Shown here piece after piece: positions 17,465 through 25,880 of a DNA stretch of 32,701 bases. The notes beneath the pieces were generated by a model. That model saw only the letters and a list, made by a program, of their open reading frames with translations, had not been told where the DNA came from and searched no databases. The number at the start of each line of letters is the position of its first letter. Within the stretch, counting starts at the first letter, position 1. The stretch comes from Bacteroidota bacterium (GTDB lineage Bacteria > Bacteroidota > Bacteroidia > Flavobacteriales > Flavobacteriaceae), in contig JAJYTI010000002.1 of the NCBI GenBank assembly GCA_021793135.1, positions 1 to 32,701 on the forward strand, read 5' to 3'. A program made the translations under genes and the position numbers.

Positions 17465-20400
17465 TTAAAAGTTTAAATTAACATTTAGTAAGATCGACTT
17501 AGTAGGAGGAGTTGTAAGGTTTGTGAAACCATTTGTTCTTACTTCTGGGTCCCACTCTAAATCAGAGTCTTTCACCCATGTCAATAAGTTAGAACCTCTA
17601 ACTGAAATACTTAATCCATCTAAACCTGTTCTTTCAATTAATTCTGGATCAAAAGTATATCCAATTGCAATATCACGTAATCTCATAAAATCTCCGTCAT
17701 ATAACCATCTTGAAGATGCTTGATATGCATTGCTTACCTCGTTACTACCGAAATCGAATCTTGGATAAGTTGCGTTATCACCTGGCTCTCTCCAAGCTCC
17801 ATCAAATGCAGCTTGACTTGTGTTCATTCCTAGAATCACATTTCCATCGGTTGATTGCGTGTATCTTGCCCAATCTTCATAAACTTGATGTCCTCCTGCG
17901 AAATATAAAGTACCTTCTAAGAAGAAGTTTTTATAATCGAATCTTGTAGAGAATGCACCACTATATTTAGGTAATGGGTTGGTTCCCATATATTGTTCTT
18001 CTGCTTCTGCATAATTACTAGTAGTAGCATCACTTTCGCTGCTATTGATATACCATAATGGTAAACCATTGTCTGGATTAATTCCAGCCCACTCTTTCAT
18101 GTACCACTCATATACTTTGTGACCTTTTTGTACAACATATGTACTTGTGATAGTCTCAGAGTTTTCTGGCATAGAAGTTACTTTGTTTGCTAAAGTAGAG
18201 AAATTGATTCCTGCATTCCAGTTGAAATCTGGTGTTTGAATGATATCTCCAGCTATTTCAAATTCAATACCACGGTTTGTCATTTCTCCAGCATTTCTTA
18301 ATACAGATCCTCCTATATAAGTAGCACTTAATGGTAGTGGAACATCAAACAACATGTCTGTTGTTTTATTAGAATAGAATCCTAAAGCACCAACTAGACG
18401 ATTATGGAATAATCCAAAGTTTAAGCCCACATCAAAACGTTGACTCTTCTCCCACTCTGCTTCTGTTCCATAACCTTGTAAAATTGCTGCAGGTTGATCT
18501 CTATATGCGTTGTACCCAACAAGTTGTTGGTATCTATTTCTTCCGATACCCGCATTACCTGTAATACCATATCCGGCTTTTAATCTCAATGTGTTGATTA
18601 CATCATTGTCAATTAAAAAGTCTTCTTCATGTAGGTTCCATCCTAAACCAATAGAATAAAAGCTGTCGAACTTATTACTAAATCTAGAGTCTCCTTGATA
18701 TGAATAAGATGCGTCTACTAAATATCTTTCTGCGAAGTTATAATTAACAAGTCCTACATAACGCATTTTCATTTGATCATTGAAAGAACTCGAAGCTTCC
18801 CAGTTTGCAGCAGAAGCACTCATGTTGTTCATGAACCCATTAGGGAAGTTTTCACCATAACCCCATAGGTAATTGTCTTTGTATTTAGAAAACTCTTGAA
18901 CTGCTGTTATTCTAAAGTTATGATCATCGTTTAATGTAAAGTTGTAATCTAATGCATTTTGAGAGGTGTAACTATACATTCTTAAAGAGTTCTCATAATC
19001 TGTACCATTCTCATCTTCGCCATCACCATGGAATGGGTTACGATATTCTTTAAAATAACGTATTGTATAATCTAAACCTAAAGTAGTTCTAAAGCTTAAG
19101 TTATCTAAAATATCATAACTTAAAGTAGTATTTTGGATTGCTCTAGTAATATCATTGTTTGTAATATTTTCTTTTGTAGTATAAAGAACGTTATGCAATC
19201 CTCCAGAGTATGCTGAGAAAGAACTACCAATATTATAACTTCCATCGTCATTATATGGATTTGCCCATGGTGACAAGAAGTACTTTGCTAAGTTAGGGTT
19301 TGAAAAATATGCTGCCTCTTCTAAAACTGCATTTTGTTCAACATTAGAAACGTTAGCCGATATATTAAGGTTTAATTTATCATTTAAGTCCGTATCATAT
19401 TTGATAGAACCATTCCATCTATTGAAACCAGATCCTAATGCTGTACCTTCTGTTTTGTTATATCCTAAACTTGCATAGAATTTAGATCTTTCGTTTCCTT
19501 GTGTTACAGAAAAATCTACTCCTGTTGTTATAGCATCTTTATTGGTTACTTCATCATTCCAATTAATGTCTGGTCTTCCATTTTGTTTCCATACTTCGAT
19601 ATCATCTACTCCTAATTGATCCAAAAAGAAATCATCGATGCCATCTCTCGAGCTAATGGCACCACTTCCGAATTGTCCTGATCCCCAAGTATTCCATGCA
19701 GCTTCACGAATTGCCTCATATCTTTGTTCGGCATTCACCATTTTTAGTGAACTTTTGGCATGATTAATAACTCCAGTAGAGAAGTTAAGACTGTATTTTG
19801 CGTCTCCACTTAATCCAGATTTAGTTGTAATTAAAATAACACCATTTGCTCCATCCGCACCATAAGGCGCTACAGCCGCAGCATCTTTTAATACGGAAAT
19901 ACTTTCAATATTAGAAGTACCGATCATTGCCATTAGGTCAATACTTGTAATATCCTCATTATCGGCAACGTTTCCAGAGTTTACTGGAACACCATCTACA
20001 ACATATAGTGGTGCATTACTTGCGTTAATAGAGTTCATACCTCTAATACGAATTTCTGGCGCAGCTCCTGGAACTCCAGATGTTGTATTAACTACTAAAC
20101 CAGAAACTTTACCTTGTAATGCTTGTTGTGCATCTACGAAAGGTGATTTAGAGATTTCTTCTGCCGTTACAGTTACAACACTCGAGGTGGACTCGTTTCT
20201 TGTCATGGTACGACCAAAAGCAGTAACTACAACCTCTTCTAATGTCTCGGCATCTTCGACCAATGTAACATTGATCTCATTTTCAGAGCCTACTACTTTT
20301 TCTACGTCATTGTAACCGACATAGCTAAATAGAAGAGTTTCTCCTTCGTCTACAGTTATAGAATAATTACCGTCAAAATCGGTACTTGTTCCTGTAGACG

Positions 20401-20542
20401 ATCCTTTAACAATAATAGTAACTCCCAATAAGGGAATTCCACCATCATCTGAGACTGTACCAGTCACCGTTTTTTGTTGCGCAAAACCAATTTGCGCCAG
20501 CAATACCATCATGAGTATTGCTAGAAAATTGTGCTTTTTCAT
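17465..20542 (-). CDS. SusC/RagA-family TonB-dependent outer-membrane transporter (pair 2)
   Basis: 1025 residues. The signal peptide ends near 21 (IGFAQ). The N-terminal carboxypeptidase D regulatory-like domain is about 25-97 (TVTGTVSDDGGIPLLG, DFDGNYSI), followed by a TonB-box-like LEEVVVTAFG (101-110). The plug is about 115-235 with PLYVVDGVP (179-187) and VLKDAAAVAPYGADGANGV. The barrel ends in NVNLNF with the terminal Phe that favours barrel assembly. The plug has APYGADGANG where pair 1 has AIYGSRAANG, the more usual form. It heads the operon with susD-2. A promoter lies 26 nt upstream. Like pair 1 it has no linked enzymes, ECF sigma/anti-sigma pair or hybrid two-component regulator in the window. 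Confidence 0.97.
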   Translation of the reverse strand: MKKHNFLAILMMVLLAQIGFAQQKTVTGTVSDDGGIPLLGVTIIVKGSSTGTSTDFDGNYSITVDEGETLLFSYVGYNDVEKVVGSENEINVTLVEDAETLEEVVVTAFGRTMTRNESTSSVVTVTAEEISKSPFVDAQQALQGKVSGLVVNTTSGVPGAAPEIRIRGMNSINASNAPLYVVDGVPVNSGNVADNEDITSIDLMAMIGTSNIESISVLKDAAAVAPYGADGANGVILITTKSGLSGDAKYSLNFSTGVINHAKSSLKMVNAEQRYEAIREAAWNTWGSGQFGSGAISSRDGIDDFFLDQLGVDDIEVWKQNGRPDINWNDEVTNKDAITTGVDFSVTQGNERSKFYASLGYNKTEGTALGSGFNRWNGSIKYDTDLNDKLNLNISANVSNVEQNAVLEEAAYFSNPNLAKYFLSPWANPYNDDGSYNIGSSFSAYSGGLHNVLYTTKENITNNDITRAIQNTTLSYDILDNLSFRTTLGLDYTIRYFKEYRNPFHGDGEDENGTDYENSLRMYSYTSQNALDYNFTLNDDHNFRITAVQEFSKYKDNYLWGYGENFPNGFMNNMSASAANWEASSSFNDQMKMRYVGLVNYNFAERYLVDASYSYQGDSRFSNKFDSFYSIGLGWNLHEEDFLIDNDVINTLRLKAGYGITGNAGIGRNRYQQLVGYNAYRDQPAAILQGYGTEAEWEKSQRFDVGLNFGLFHNRLVGALGFYSNKTTDMLFDVPLPLSATYIGGSVLRNAGEMTNRGIEFEIAGDIIQTPDFNWNAGINFSTLANKVTSMPENSETITSTYVVQKGHKVYEWYMKEWAGINPDNGLPLWYINSSESDATTSNYAEAEEQYMGTNPLPKYSGAFSTRFDYKNFFLEGTLYFAGGHQVYEDWARYTQSTDGNVILGMNTSQAAFDGAWREPGDNATYPRFDFGSNEVSNAYQASSRWLYDGDFMRLRDIAIGYTFDPELIERTGLDGLSISVRGSNLLTWVKDSDLEWDPEVRTNGFTNLTTPPTKSILLNVNLNF

Positions 20543-20567
20543 ATTAATATACTATTTGCATTCCCAA

Positions 20568-20599
20568 CAAATATTAAAGTAAAAAAACGAAATCCCAAA
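20568..20599 (-). promoter_or_regulatory. Promoter of susC-2/susD-2
   Basis: On the minus strand TTTG (20596-20599), 20 nt, then AATATTTG (20568-20575), seven of eight matches to TAnnTTTG. The -7 element begins 26 nt before the ATG, the same distance as in susC-1. A second reading uses the exact TATATTTG at 20596-20603 as -7, but then no -33 is present. Confidence 0.55.
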
Positions 20600-20603
20600 T
20601 ATA

Positions 20604-21012
20604 AAATCGAGTTTCTCTTATTTAAAAGCAGAATAAATAACGAAAAGTTGTGTTATTGTTAAGTATTACTTTAATAAATTGCGTTTACAATAAGTCTCTC
20701 TATTATGTTAATTGGATAAATAAAATTGTTAAATTAACGCTGATAATTATAAATGCTATTTTATAGTAGAATTCTTTTCATTATTTATAATTAACTTAAA
20801 ACGTCAATTAGGACAAAACGTAGATCATATTATTACTGTTTAATAAACATGTGTTTTCACATAAGTTATATTTAATAGTGAAATTGTCTAATTATTTGAG
20901 GTCCATATAATATTTATGTTAATTCGAGTGATTAAACTATAATGTTTGATAAAAATAAATCATTTCTACTTAATACTTTATATATTGCATACTCAACTAA
21001 AAAACATAAAAC
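20604..21012. other. AT-rich intergenic region between divergent susC-2 and the beta-barrel gene
   Basis: About 410 very AT-rich bases with stops in all frames and no convincing gene. Promoter elements for the + strand beta-barrel gene should lie at the right end; TATATTGC (20981-20988) resembles a -7 element with one T missing, but no good -33 element is seen. No strong hairpin or repeat was noticed. Confidence 0.5.
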
Positions 21013-21504
21013 ATGAAAAAACTAGGATTATTAATTATTGCTATTTTATTTCTTGCACCTATTGCAAACGCACAAGTTAATCAAGATATTAAGTTAGGTC
21101 TTAATGCAGGATTGCCTTTAGGTGATGCTAAAGACATAACTAGTGTTAATCTTTCTATTGATGCATCTTATTTATTTGAAGTTGCGGATATGGTATATGT
21201 TGGTCCACTAGTTAACTTTTCACATTTTTCTGCTAAGGAATACCAAGGAGTAAAAGGAAAAGATATTCAGCATTTGCCTGTTGCGGCTTCTGGTAGAATT
21301 AACTTTGGACTAGAAAGAGCTGTATTTTTAGGTGCTGACTTAGGTTATGCTGTTGGTATTTCTAAAGATACTGATGGAGGTTTTTATTACAGACCTAAAT
21401 TAGGATATGATTTTGGAAATGTTGCTGCTATTCTTTCTTATACAGGAATCGAAGATAAAGCTACATTAAACAGCTTGACTTTAGGAGTAGAATTCAGTCT
21501 ATAA
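21013..21504 (+). CDS. Small outer-membrane beta-barrel protein (8-strand type)
   Basis: 163 residues. A clean signal peptide (LAPIANAQ, cut after residue 20 or 21) is followed by alternating hydrophobic strands typical of a small beta-barrel: IKLGLNAGLPLGD, SVNLSIDASYLFEV, VYVGPLVNFSHFS, AASGRINFG, AVFLGADLGYAVGI, YYRPKLGYDFG, VAAILSYTGIE and SLTLGVEFSL. About eight strands fit, as in OmpX/OmpW-like or PorT-like barrels. There is no OmpA C-terminal domain and no lipobox. Such proteins are abundant in Bacteroidota and mostly uncharacterised. It is a lone gene, divergent from susC-2, and ends at a bidirectional terminator. A link to the Sus or efflux genes is possible but not shown. Confidence 0.85.
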   Translation: MKKLGLLIIAILFLAPIANAQVNQDIKLGLNAGLPLGDAKDITSVNLSIDASYLFEVADMVYVGPLVNFSHFSAKEYQGVKGKDIQHLPVAASGRINFGLERAVFLGADLGYAVGISKDTDGGFYYRPKLGYDFGNVAAILSYTGIEDKATLNSLTLGVEFSL

Positions 21505-21528
21505 GTAAAGTTTAAAATAAACAATAAT

Positions 21529-21564
21529 AAAATGGCTACTATGAAATTTCATAGTAGCCATTTT
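21529..21564. terminator. Bidirectional terminator between the beta-barrel gene and the RND adaptor gene
   Basis: A perfect 36-base palindrome: AAAATGGCTACTATGAAA and its complement. A on the left flank and T on the right allow use from both strands; it ends the + strand barrel gene and the - strand efflux operon. Confidence 0.92.
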
Positions 21565-21590
21565 ATATTAGATAAATGATATTAAGTAAT

Positions 21591-22694
21591 TTATTGTAGC
21601 ATCCTTTCTGTTGGGCGTATAATTACCATGTCTCCTTTTTTAAAGTCGCCAAAGACCTCTATTTTGTCATCTAGCCTAATACCTTCTTTAATAGGAATTT
21701 CACGTATTTCGTTCTTCTCCTCTATTAAAATATAGCTGCCAGATTGTGTATTCAAAATATTTTTTTCAGATACCCAAAATGTAGGGCTCTTGCGCTGTAA
21801 ATTTAATTTTACTTGAGCATACTCTCCTCCATTTAATTGTTGCTCCTCATTTTCTACGTCAAATTCTAGAATAACAGCTCTGTCAGATCGATTAATTAAT
21901 TTAGAAGATCGAGATAGCATCGCATTAAATGTATGTCCTGGTTGTGAGTTTACAGTAAAGCTTACATTCATGCTGTCTCTTATTGAAGCTACATGTTTTT
22001 CAGGTAATGCTATTCTTAATTTTAAATTATTCTCTTGTGCTAATTTAAAAATCGGTTGTCCGGAGCCTGGACCTACAAGCGCACCTTCTGAAACATTTCT
22101 TTCTGTGATAATTCCACTAAATGGAGCAACAATTTTTAAATAATTTTGCATCTGTTGGCTATGACCAGTTTGTGCTTTAGACGCATTGTATGCAGATTCT
22201 GCGCTATTCATTGCGCTCTTTGCTCGTTCTAACTCAAGTTCAGCAACAGCTCCTTCGGTCTTTGCTGCATGTTGTAGACGTTCATAATTTTTTTTAGCAT
22301 ATTGATAGTCACTATAAATCTTTTGTTCTGCAGATTTATCCGATACATATTTTTGATTTAATTCGGGAGCATCTAAAGTAGCCATTAATTGACCTTTTTT
22401 TACATAGTCACCTATATCCAAATGTAACTTCTCTATAAAGCCTTCTACTTTTGCATACAATGAAACTTGTTCGCTAGGTTCAAGTTCGCCTGGAATGCTA
22501 ATGTTATATTCTGGCTGAATTAATAAAATTGGCTCTGTTTGATATGTTATACTTTCTGTACTCTTTGTCTTTACAACTTCTTCTTTATTTATTTCTTCTT
22601 TTTTATTACAAGAAGTAAATAAAGTAAATCCACTTAAAACTATAATTGCCCATTTGGCAAAAAGGTTATTTTTATGATGATATATATTACTCAT
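21591..22694 (-). CDS. RND efflux periplasmic adaptor (membrane fusion lipoprotein)
   Basis: 367 residues. The N terminus ends in a lipobox (LFTSC, Cys29), so the adaptor is lipid-anchored. A lipoyl half-motif (about 78-103, KVEGFIEKLHLDIGDYVKKG) is followed by an alpha-helical hairpin (about 105-180, rich in Ala/Glu/Lys), the second lipoyl half (IVAPFSGIITERNVSEG, about 188-204), then beta-barrel and membrane-proximal domains. It links the RND pump to the TolC-like channel. There are no Met/His-rich metal-binding stretches as in CusB. It is the last gene of the TolC-RND-adaptor run, 6 nt after the pump gene; this order is the reverse of the common adaptor-first arrangement. The bidirectional hairpin at 21529-21564 terminates it. 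Confidence 0.94.
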   Translation of the reverse strand: MSNIYHHKNNLFAKWAIIVLSGFTLFTSCNKKEEINKEEVVKTKSTESITYQTEPILLIQPEYNISIPGELEPSEQVSLYAKVEGFIEKLHLDIGDYVKKGQLMATLDAPELNQKYVSDKSAEQKIYSDYQYAKKNYERLQHAAKTEGAVAELELERAKSAMNSAESAYNASKAQTGHSQQMQNYLKIVAPFSGIITERNVSEGALVGPGSGQPIFKLAQENNLKLRIALPEKHVASIRDSMNVSFTVNSQPGHTFNAMLSRSSKLINRSDRAVILEFDVENEEQQLNGGEYAQVKLNLQRKSPTFWVSEKNILNTQSGSYILIEEKNEIREIPIKEGIRLDDKIEVFGDFKKGDMVIIRPTERMLQ

Positions 22695-22700
22695 GTTTAT

Positions 22701-25700
22701 TTATTTAATAATGTTTTCTATGTAGTATTCACTATTTTTATCTTCAGGGTCTAATGATGGGCTTTTGGTTGATGCACTTGACATAATAGACGAATAAAAA
22801 TGTGGTATTAACAACAAAATAGTAAGTGTAGAAGCTAATAACCCTCCAATAACCGCTCTACCTAGTGGAGCTACTTGTTCTGAGCCTTCTCCTATCCCAA
22901 TTGCCATTGGCAACATCCCAGCAAACATTGCTGCTGCAGTCATCAATACAGGACGTAATCTGGATGCGGCTGCAAGCCGTGCCGAGTTTTCTGGTTTAAG
23001 CAGAAGGCGTTTTCGATAAAACTCACCTTGGTCAATCAATAAAATTGCATTGGATACAGATACCCCAATCGCCATTATGATTCCCATATAGGATTGTAGA
23101 TTAAGTGTACTACCAGTTAGATAAAGAAGTATTAAGCTTCCTGCAAATACTGCAGGTATAACTGATAGTATTACTAAAGGAACGCGGAACGATTGATAGT
23201 AAGCTGACATCATTAAAAATATTGCAACAATGGCTACTCCCAATCCTAAAATTAGGCTACTCATAGTTTCACTCAATAAATTCATAGTTCCTTCGGTCCA
23301 TACAGTAATCCCTTTTGGAGGTTCACCTGCATTTTCAATAGCTTTATTCACCGCCCTAGAAGCAGTTCCCAAATCTTTATCATGAATATTTGCAATAAGC
23401 GTAACATATCGATTTGGCCCTTTACGATTTACTTGTGCAGGAGCAGTCGTATGTCTAATTACCGCAACATCTTCAAGTATTGGTCGCACACTACCTGCTT
23501 TGATCGGTAAAGCCCTGAGTTGTTTTTCGGAATTAATATCGCCGTCTGGCAAAGCGACTTGAACCTGAAAAGGTAAACCTGAATTAGGATCTATCCATAA
23601 GTTTTTGTTTGTAAATCTTGTAGAAGATGTTGCAGCTACCAAACTGTTTTTCACCTCTTCAATAGTCAAGCCAAATTGTCCAGCCAAATCCCTATCGATA
23701 TCGATTTCTAAAACCGGGTAATTTACGGGCTCAGCAATACGAATATCCCGTAAGTAAGATATCGAAGTTAATTGTTTTTGAATTTTTTCGGCAAATGCTT
23801 TAGCCGCTTGTACTTGCCTAGCTCCTACTTTAATTTCAATTGGGGTCATCGCCCCTTGTCCCATTATTTTTTCGGTCAATTCCATTGGTTCAAAATTAAA
23901 ATTAGCCTCAGGGTATTTTTCTGCTACCAATTCACGAATATCCTCACGAATATTTTCGATAAGGCCTTTATATTTATTTTGATCTATAGATATTTCTAAC
24001 ACTGCCTGATCTGAAGAACTAGTAAAAAGAAAGATGGGGTTAATCGGATTATTAGGTGATTGTGAGCCGATAAATCCAGAAGTAATAGCTACTGCTTCGT
24101 CTGGAAGCATCTCTTTTATATCATCAATAATATTAAGAAATAACTCTTCGGTTTTCTCGATTCTACTACCTTGTTGAGCTTGGATACGCAATTGGAAGTC
24201 TCCATTATTAGACACGGGCATAACATCGGTCCCTACCCTATTGACAAGTAATACGATTACTCCAACTGCTATAATTAGATACAATACAAATAAAGGAGTT
24301 GACCTTGGAAACCACCTTCGCATCGTATAAGAATATCGTACTCTGAATTTATCAAAAAAAGCTCTTTTCCTTTTAGAGATACTTACTACTTCTTTTTCTT
24401 TCATCATCCAGTTTGCCATGATAGGCACAAAAGTTTGGGAAGCTAAAAAGGAAGCTATCATAGCAAAAGCTACAGCCATGGACAATGGCATAAACATATC
24501 TTTGGAAATTCCTGTCATAATAAAAGTAGGAGTCAATACTGCTAATATGCTCAATAGGATTAATAGTTTTGGGACAGAGATTTCAAATAAGGCATCTAGT
24601 ATAGCTTGTTGTTTCTGTTTTCCCACATCAAAATGTTGATGAATATTTTCTATAGTTACGGTTGCTTCATCTACTAGAATTCCTATCGACAATGCCAAAC
24701 CACTTAATGTCATAATGTTGATAGTCTGTCCTAACAACTTCAAAGTGGTTATTGCCGTCAATAATGCAATCGGAATTGTCAGCACTACGATTAGAGCGCC
24801 ACGTGAATCTTTTAAGAACAACAATACCATTAATCCAGTTAATAAAGCTCCTAATAAGCCTTCTATTTGTAGATTCGTTAAAGATTGTTCAATGTATTTT
24901 GATTGATCAAATTCATAACGCACTTTCATATCTTCAGGCAAGATATGTTCAAAATCACTTATTGAATTTTTTACATTTCTAACAACATCTAAGGTGGAAG
25001 CATCGGCTTTTTTAATAATCGGAAGATAAACCGTCCGATTACCATTTACCATTGCGTATCCATAAGTAATATCAGCTCCATCAATTACCTCCGCCACATC
25101 ACGGACATAAATTGTTCGGTCATTATTTTTTTTAATGGGAGTATCCATAAATTCTTTTGGACCTTTTGCTAAGGAATTTATCGGTGCCATATAATTGGTT
25201 TCTCCTATACGCAAGTTCCCAGCTGGTGAAGGCTGGTTGCTTTTTGCAATAGCAATTGTAACCTCTTCAGGACTTAGACTATGGGCTTGTAACAATTCTG
25301 GATTAGCATTAACAATTATTGACCTAGCACTACCCCCAAAAGGAGCGGGCGCCGTTACACCAGGGATATTAACCAACATTGGCCTAATTTTTGTCAAGAC
25401 TTCCGTTTGAATTTCATTAATAGAACGTTCCTCACTTTCAAAAACTAATTTCCCTACTGGTAAAGAACTACCATCAAACCTTACTACCATAGGGGGCACT
25501 GCACCTGGAGGCAAAAAACCCATAGCTCTTGAAACTGAAGTAGAAAGTTCTGCTGCCGCTTGCGACATGTCTGTACCAGGATAAAATGTAAGTTTCATTA
25601 ATGTAAGTCCTTGGATGCTTTTAAAATCAATATTTTGAACTCCACTTACAAAAAGTAATACTTTTTGAAATTCATTGGCCATAAACCCATCCATATGCGA

Positions 25701-25871
25701 AGGAGACAAGCCTCCGTAAGGCATAGCAATATAAATTGCTGGCGATTCTACTTCAGGAAAAATATCAACATTAATTTTCTTAACTGCCATAACAGAAAAG
25801 AAAATAATGGCTAGTACTGCTACCATAATAGATATGGGTTTCCGCAGTGCAAATCGTATTAAATTATTCAT
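22701..25871 (-). CDS. RND-family efflux pump, inner-membrane permease
   Basis: 1056 residues with the RND layout: a first membrane span (about 12-30), a large periplasmic porter/docking loop, six spans (about 335-545 with a cytosolic linker), a second loop, and the last spans (about 870-1030). The proton-relay site in TM4 reads GILVDEATVTIENI: Asp401-Glu402 replaces the Asp-Asp of AcrB. In TM10, SVSNAILLI puts Ser940 where AcrB has Lys940. This pattern departs from AcrB-type drug pumps and does not match the classic CusA/CzcA metal motif, so the substrate is open. It is between the TolC gene (9-nt gap) and the adaptor gene. Several 60-base lines in it are clearly richer in GC than nearby housekeeping genes. 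Confidence 0.95.
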   Translation of the reverse strand: MNNLIRFALRKPISIMVAVLAIIFFSVMAVKKINVDIFPEVESPAIYIAMPYGGLSPSHMDGFMANEFQKVLLFVSGVQNIDFKSIQGLTLMKLTFYPGTDMSQAAAELSTSVSRAMGFLPPGAVPPMVVRFDGSSLPVGKLVFESEERSINEIQTEVLTKIRPMLVNIPGVTAPAPFGGSARSIIVNANPELLQAHSLSPEEVTIAIAKSNQPSPAGNLRIGETNYMAPINSLAKGPKEFMDTPIKKNNDRTIYVRDVAEVIDGADITYGYAMVNGNRTVYLPIIKKADASTLDVVRNVKNSISDFEHILPEDMKVRYEFDQSKYIEQSLTNLQIEGLLGALLTGLMVLLFLKDSRGALIVVLTIPIALLTAITTLKLLGQTINIMTLSGLALSIGILVDEATVTIENIHQHFDVGKQKQQAILDALFEISVPKLLILLSILAVLTPTFIMTGISKDMFMPLSMAVAFAMIASFLASQTFVPIMANWMMKEKEVVSISKRKRAFFDKFRVRYSYTMRRWFPRSTPLFVLYLIIAVGVIVLLVNRVGTDVMPVSNNGDFQLRIQAQQGSRIEKTEELFLNIIDDIKEMLPDEAVAITSGFIGSQSPNNPINPIFLFTSSSDQAVLEISIDQNKYKGLIENIREDIRELVAEKYPEANFNFEPMELTEKIMGQGAMTPIEIKVGARQVQAAKAFAEKIQKQLTSISYLRDIRIAEPVNYPVLEIDIDRDLAGQFGLTIEEVKNSLVAATSSTRFTNKNLWIDPNSGLPFQVQVALPDGDINSEKQLRALPIKAGSVRPILEDVAVIRHTTAPAQVNRKGPNRYVTLIANIHDKDLGTASRAVNKAIENAGEPPKGITVWTEGTMNLLSETMSSLILGLGVAIVAIFLMMSAYYQSFRVPLVILSVIPAVFAGSLILLYLTGSTLNLQSYMGIIMAIGVSVSNAILLIDQGEFYRKRLLLKPENSARLAAASRLRPVLMTAAAMFAGMLPMAIGIGEGSEQVAPLGRAVIGGLLASTLTILLLIPHFYSSIMSSASTKSPSLDPEDKNSEYYIENIIK

Positions 25872-25880
25872 TTTTATGAA

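Noticed and set aside
20733..20843. 36-codon open stretch in the susC-2/beta-barrel gap
   Set aside because: It has no ATG, GTG or TTG start near its beginning and the translation shows no domain; it fits chance in AT-rich DNA.
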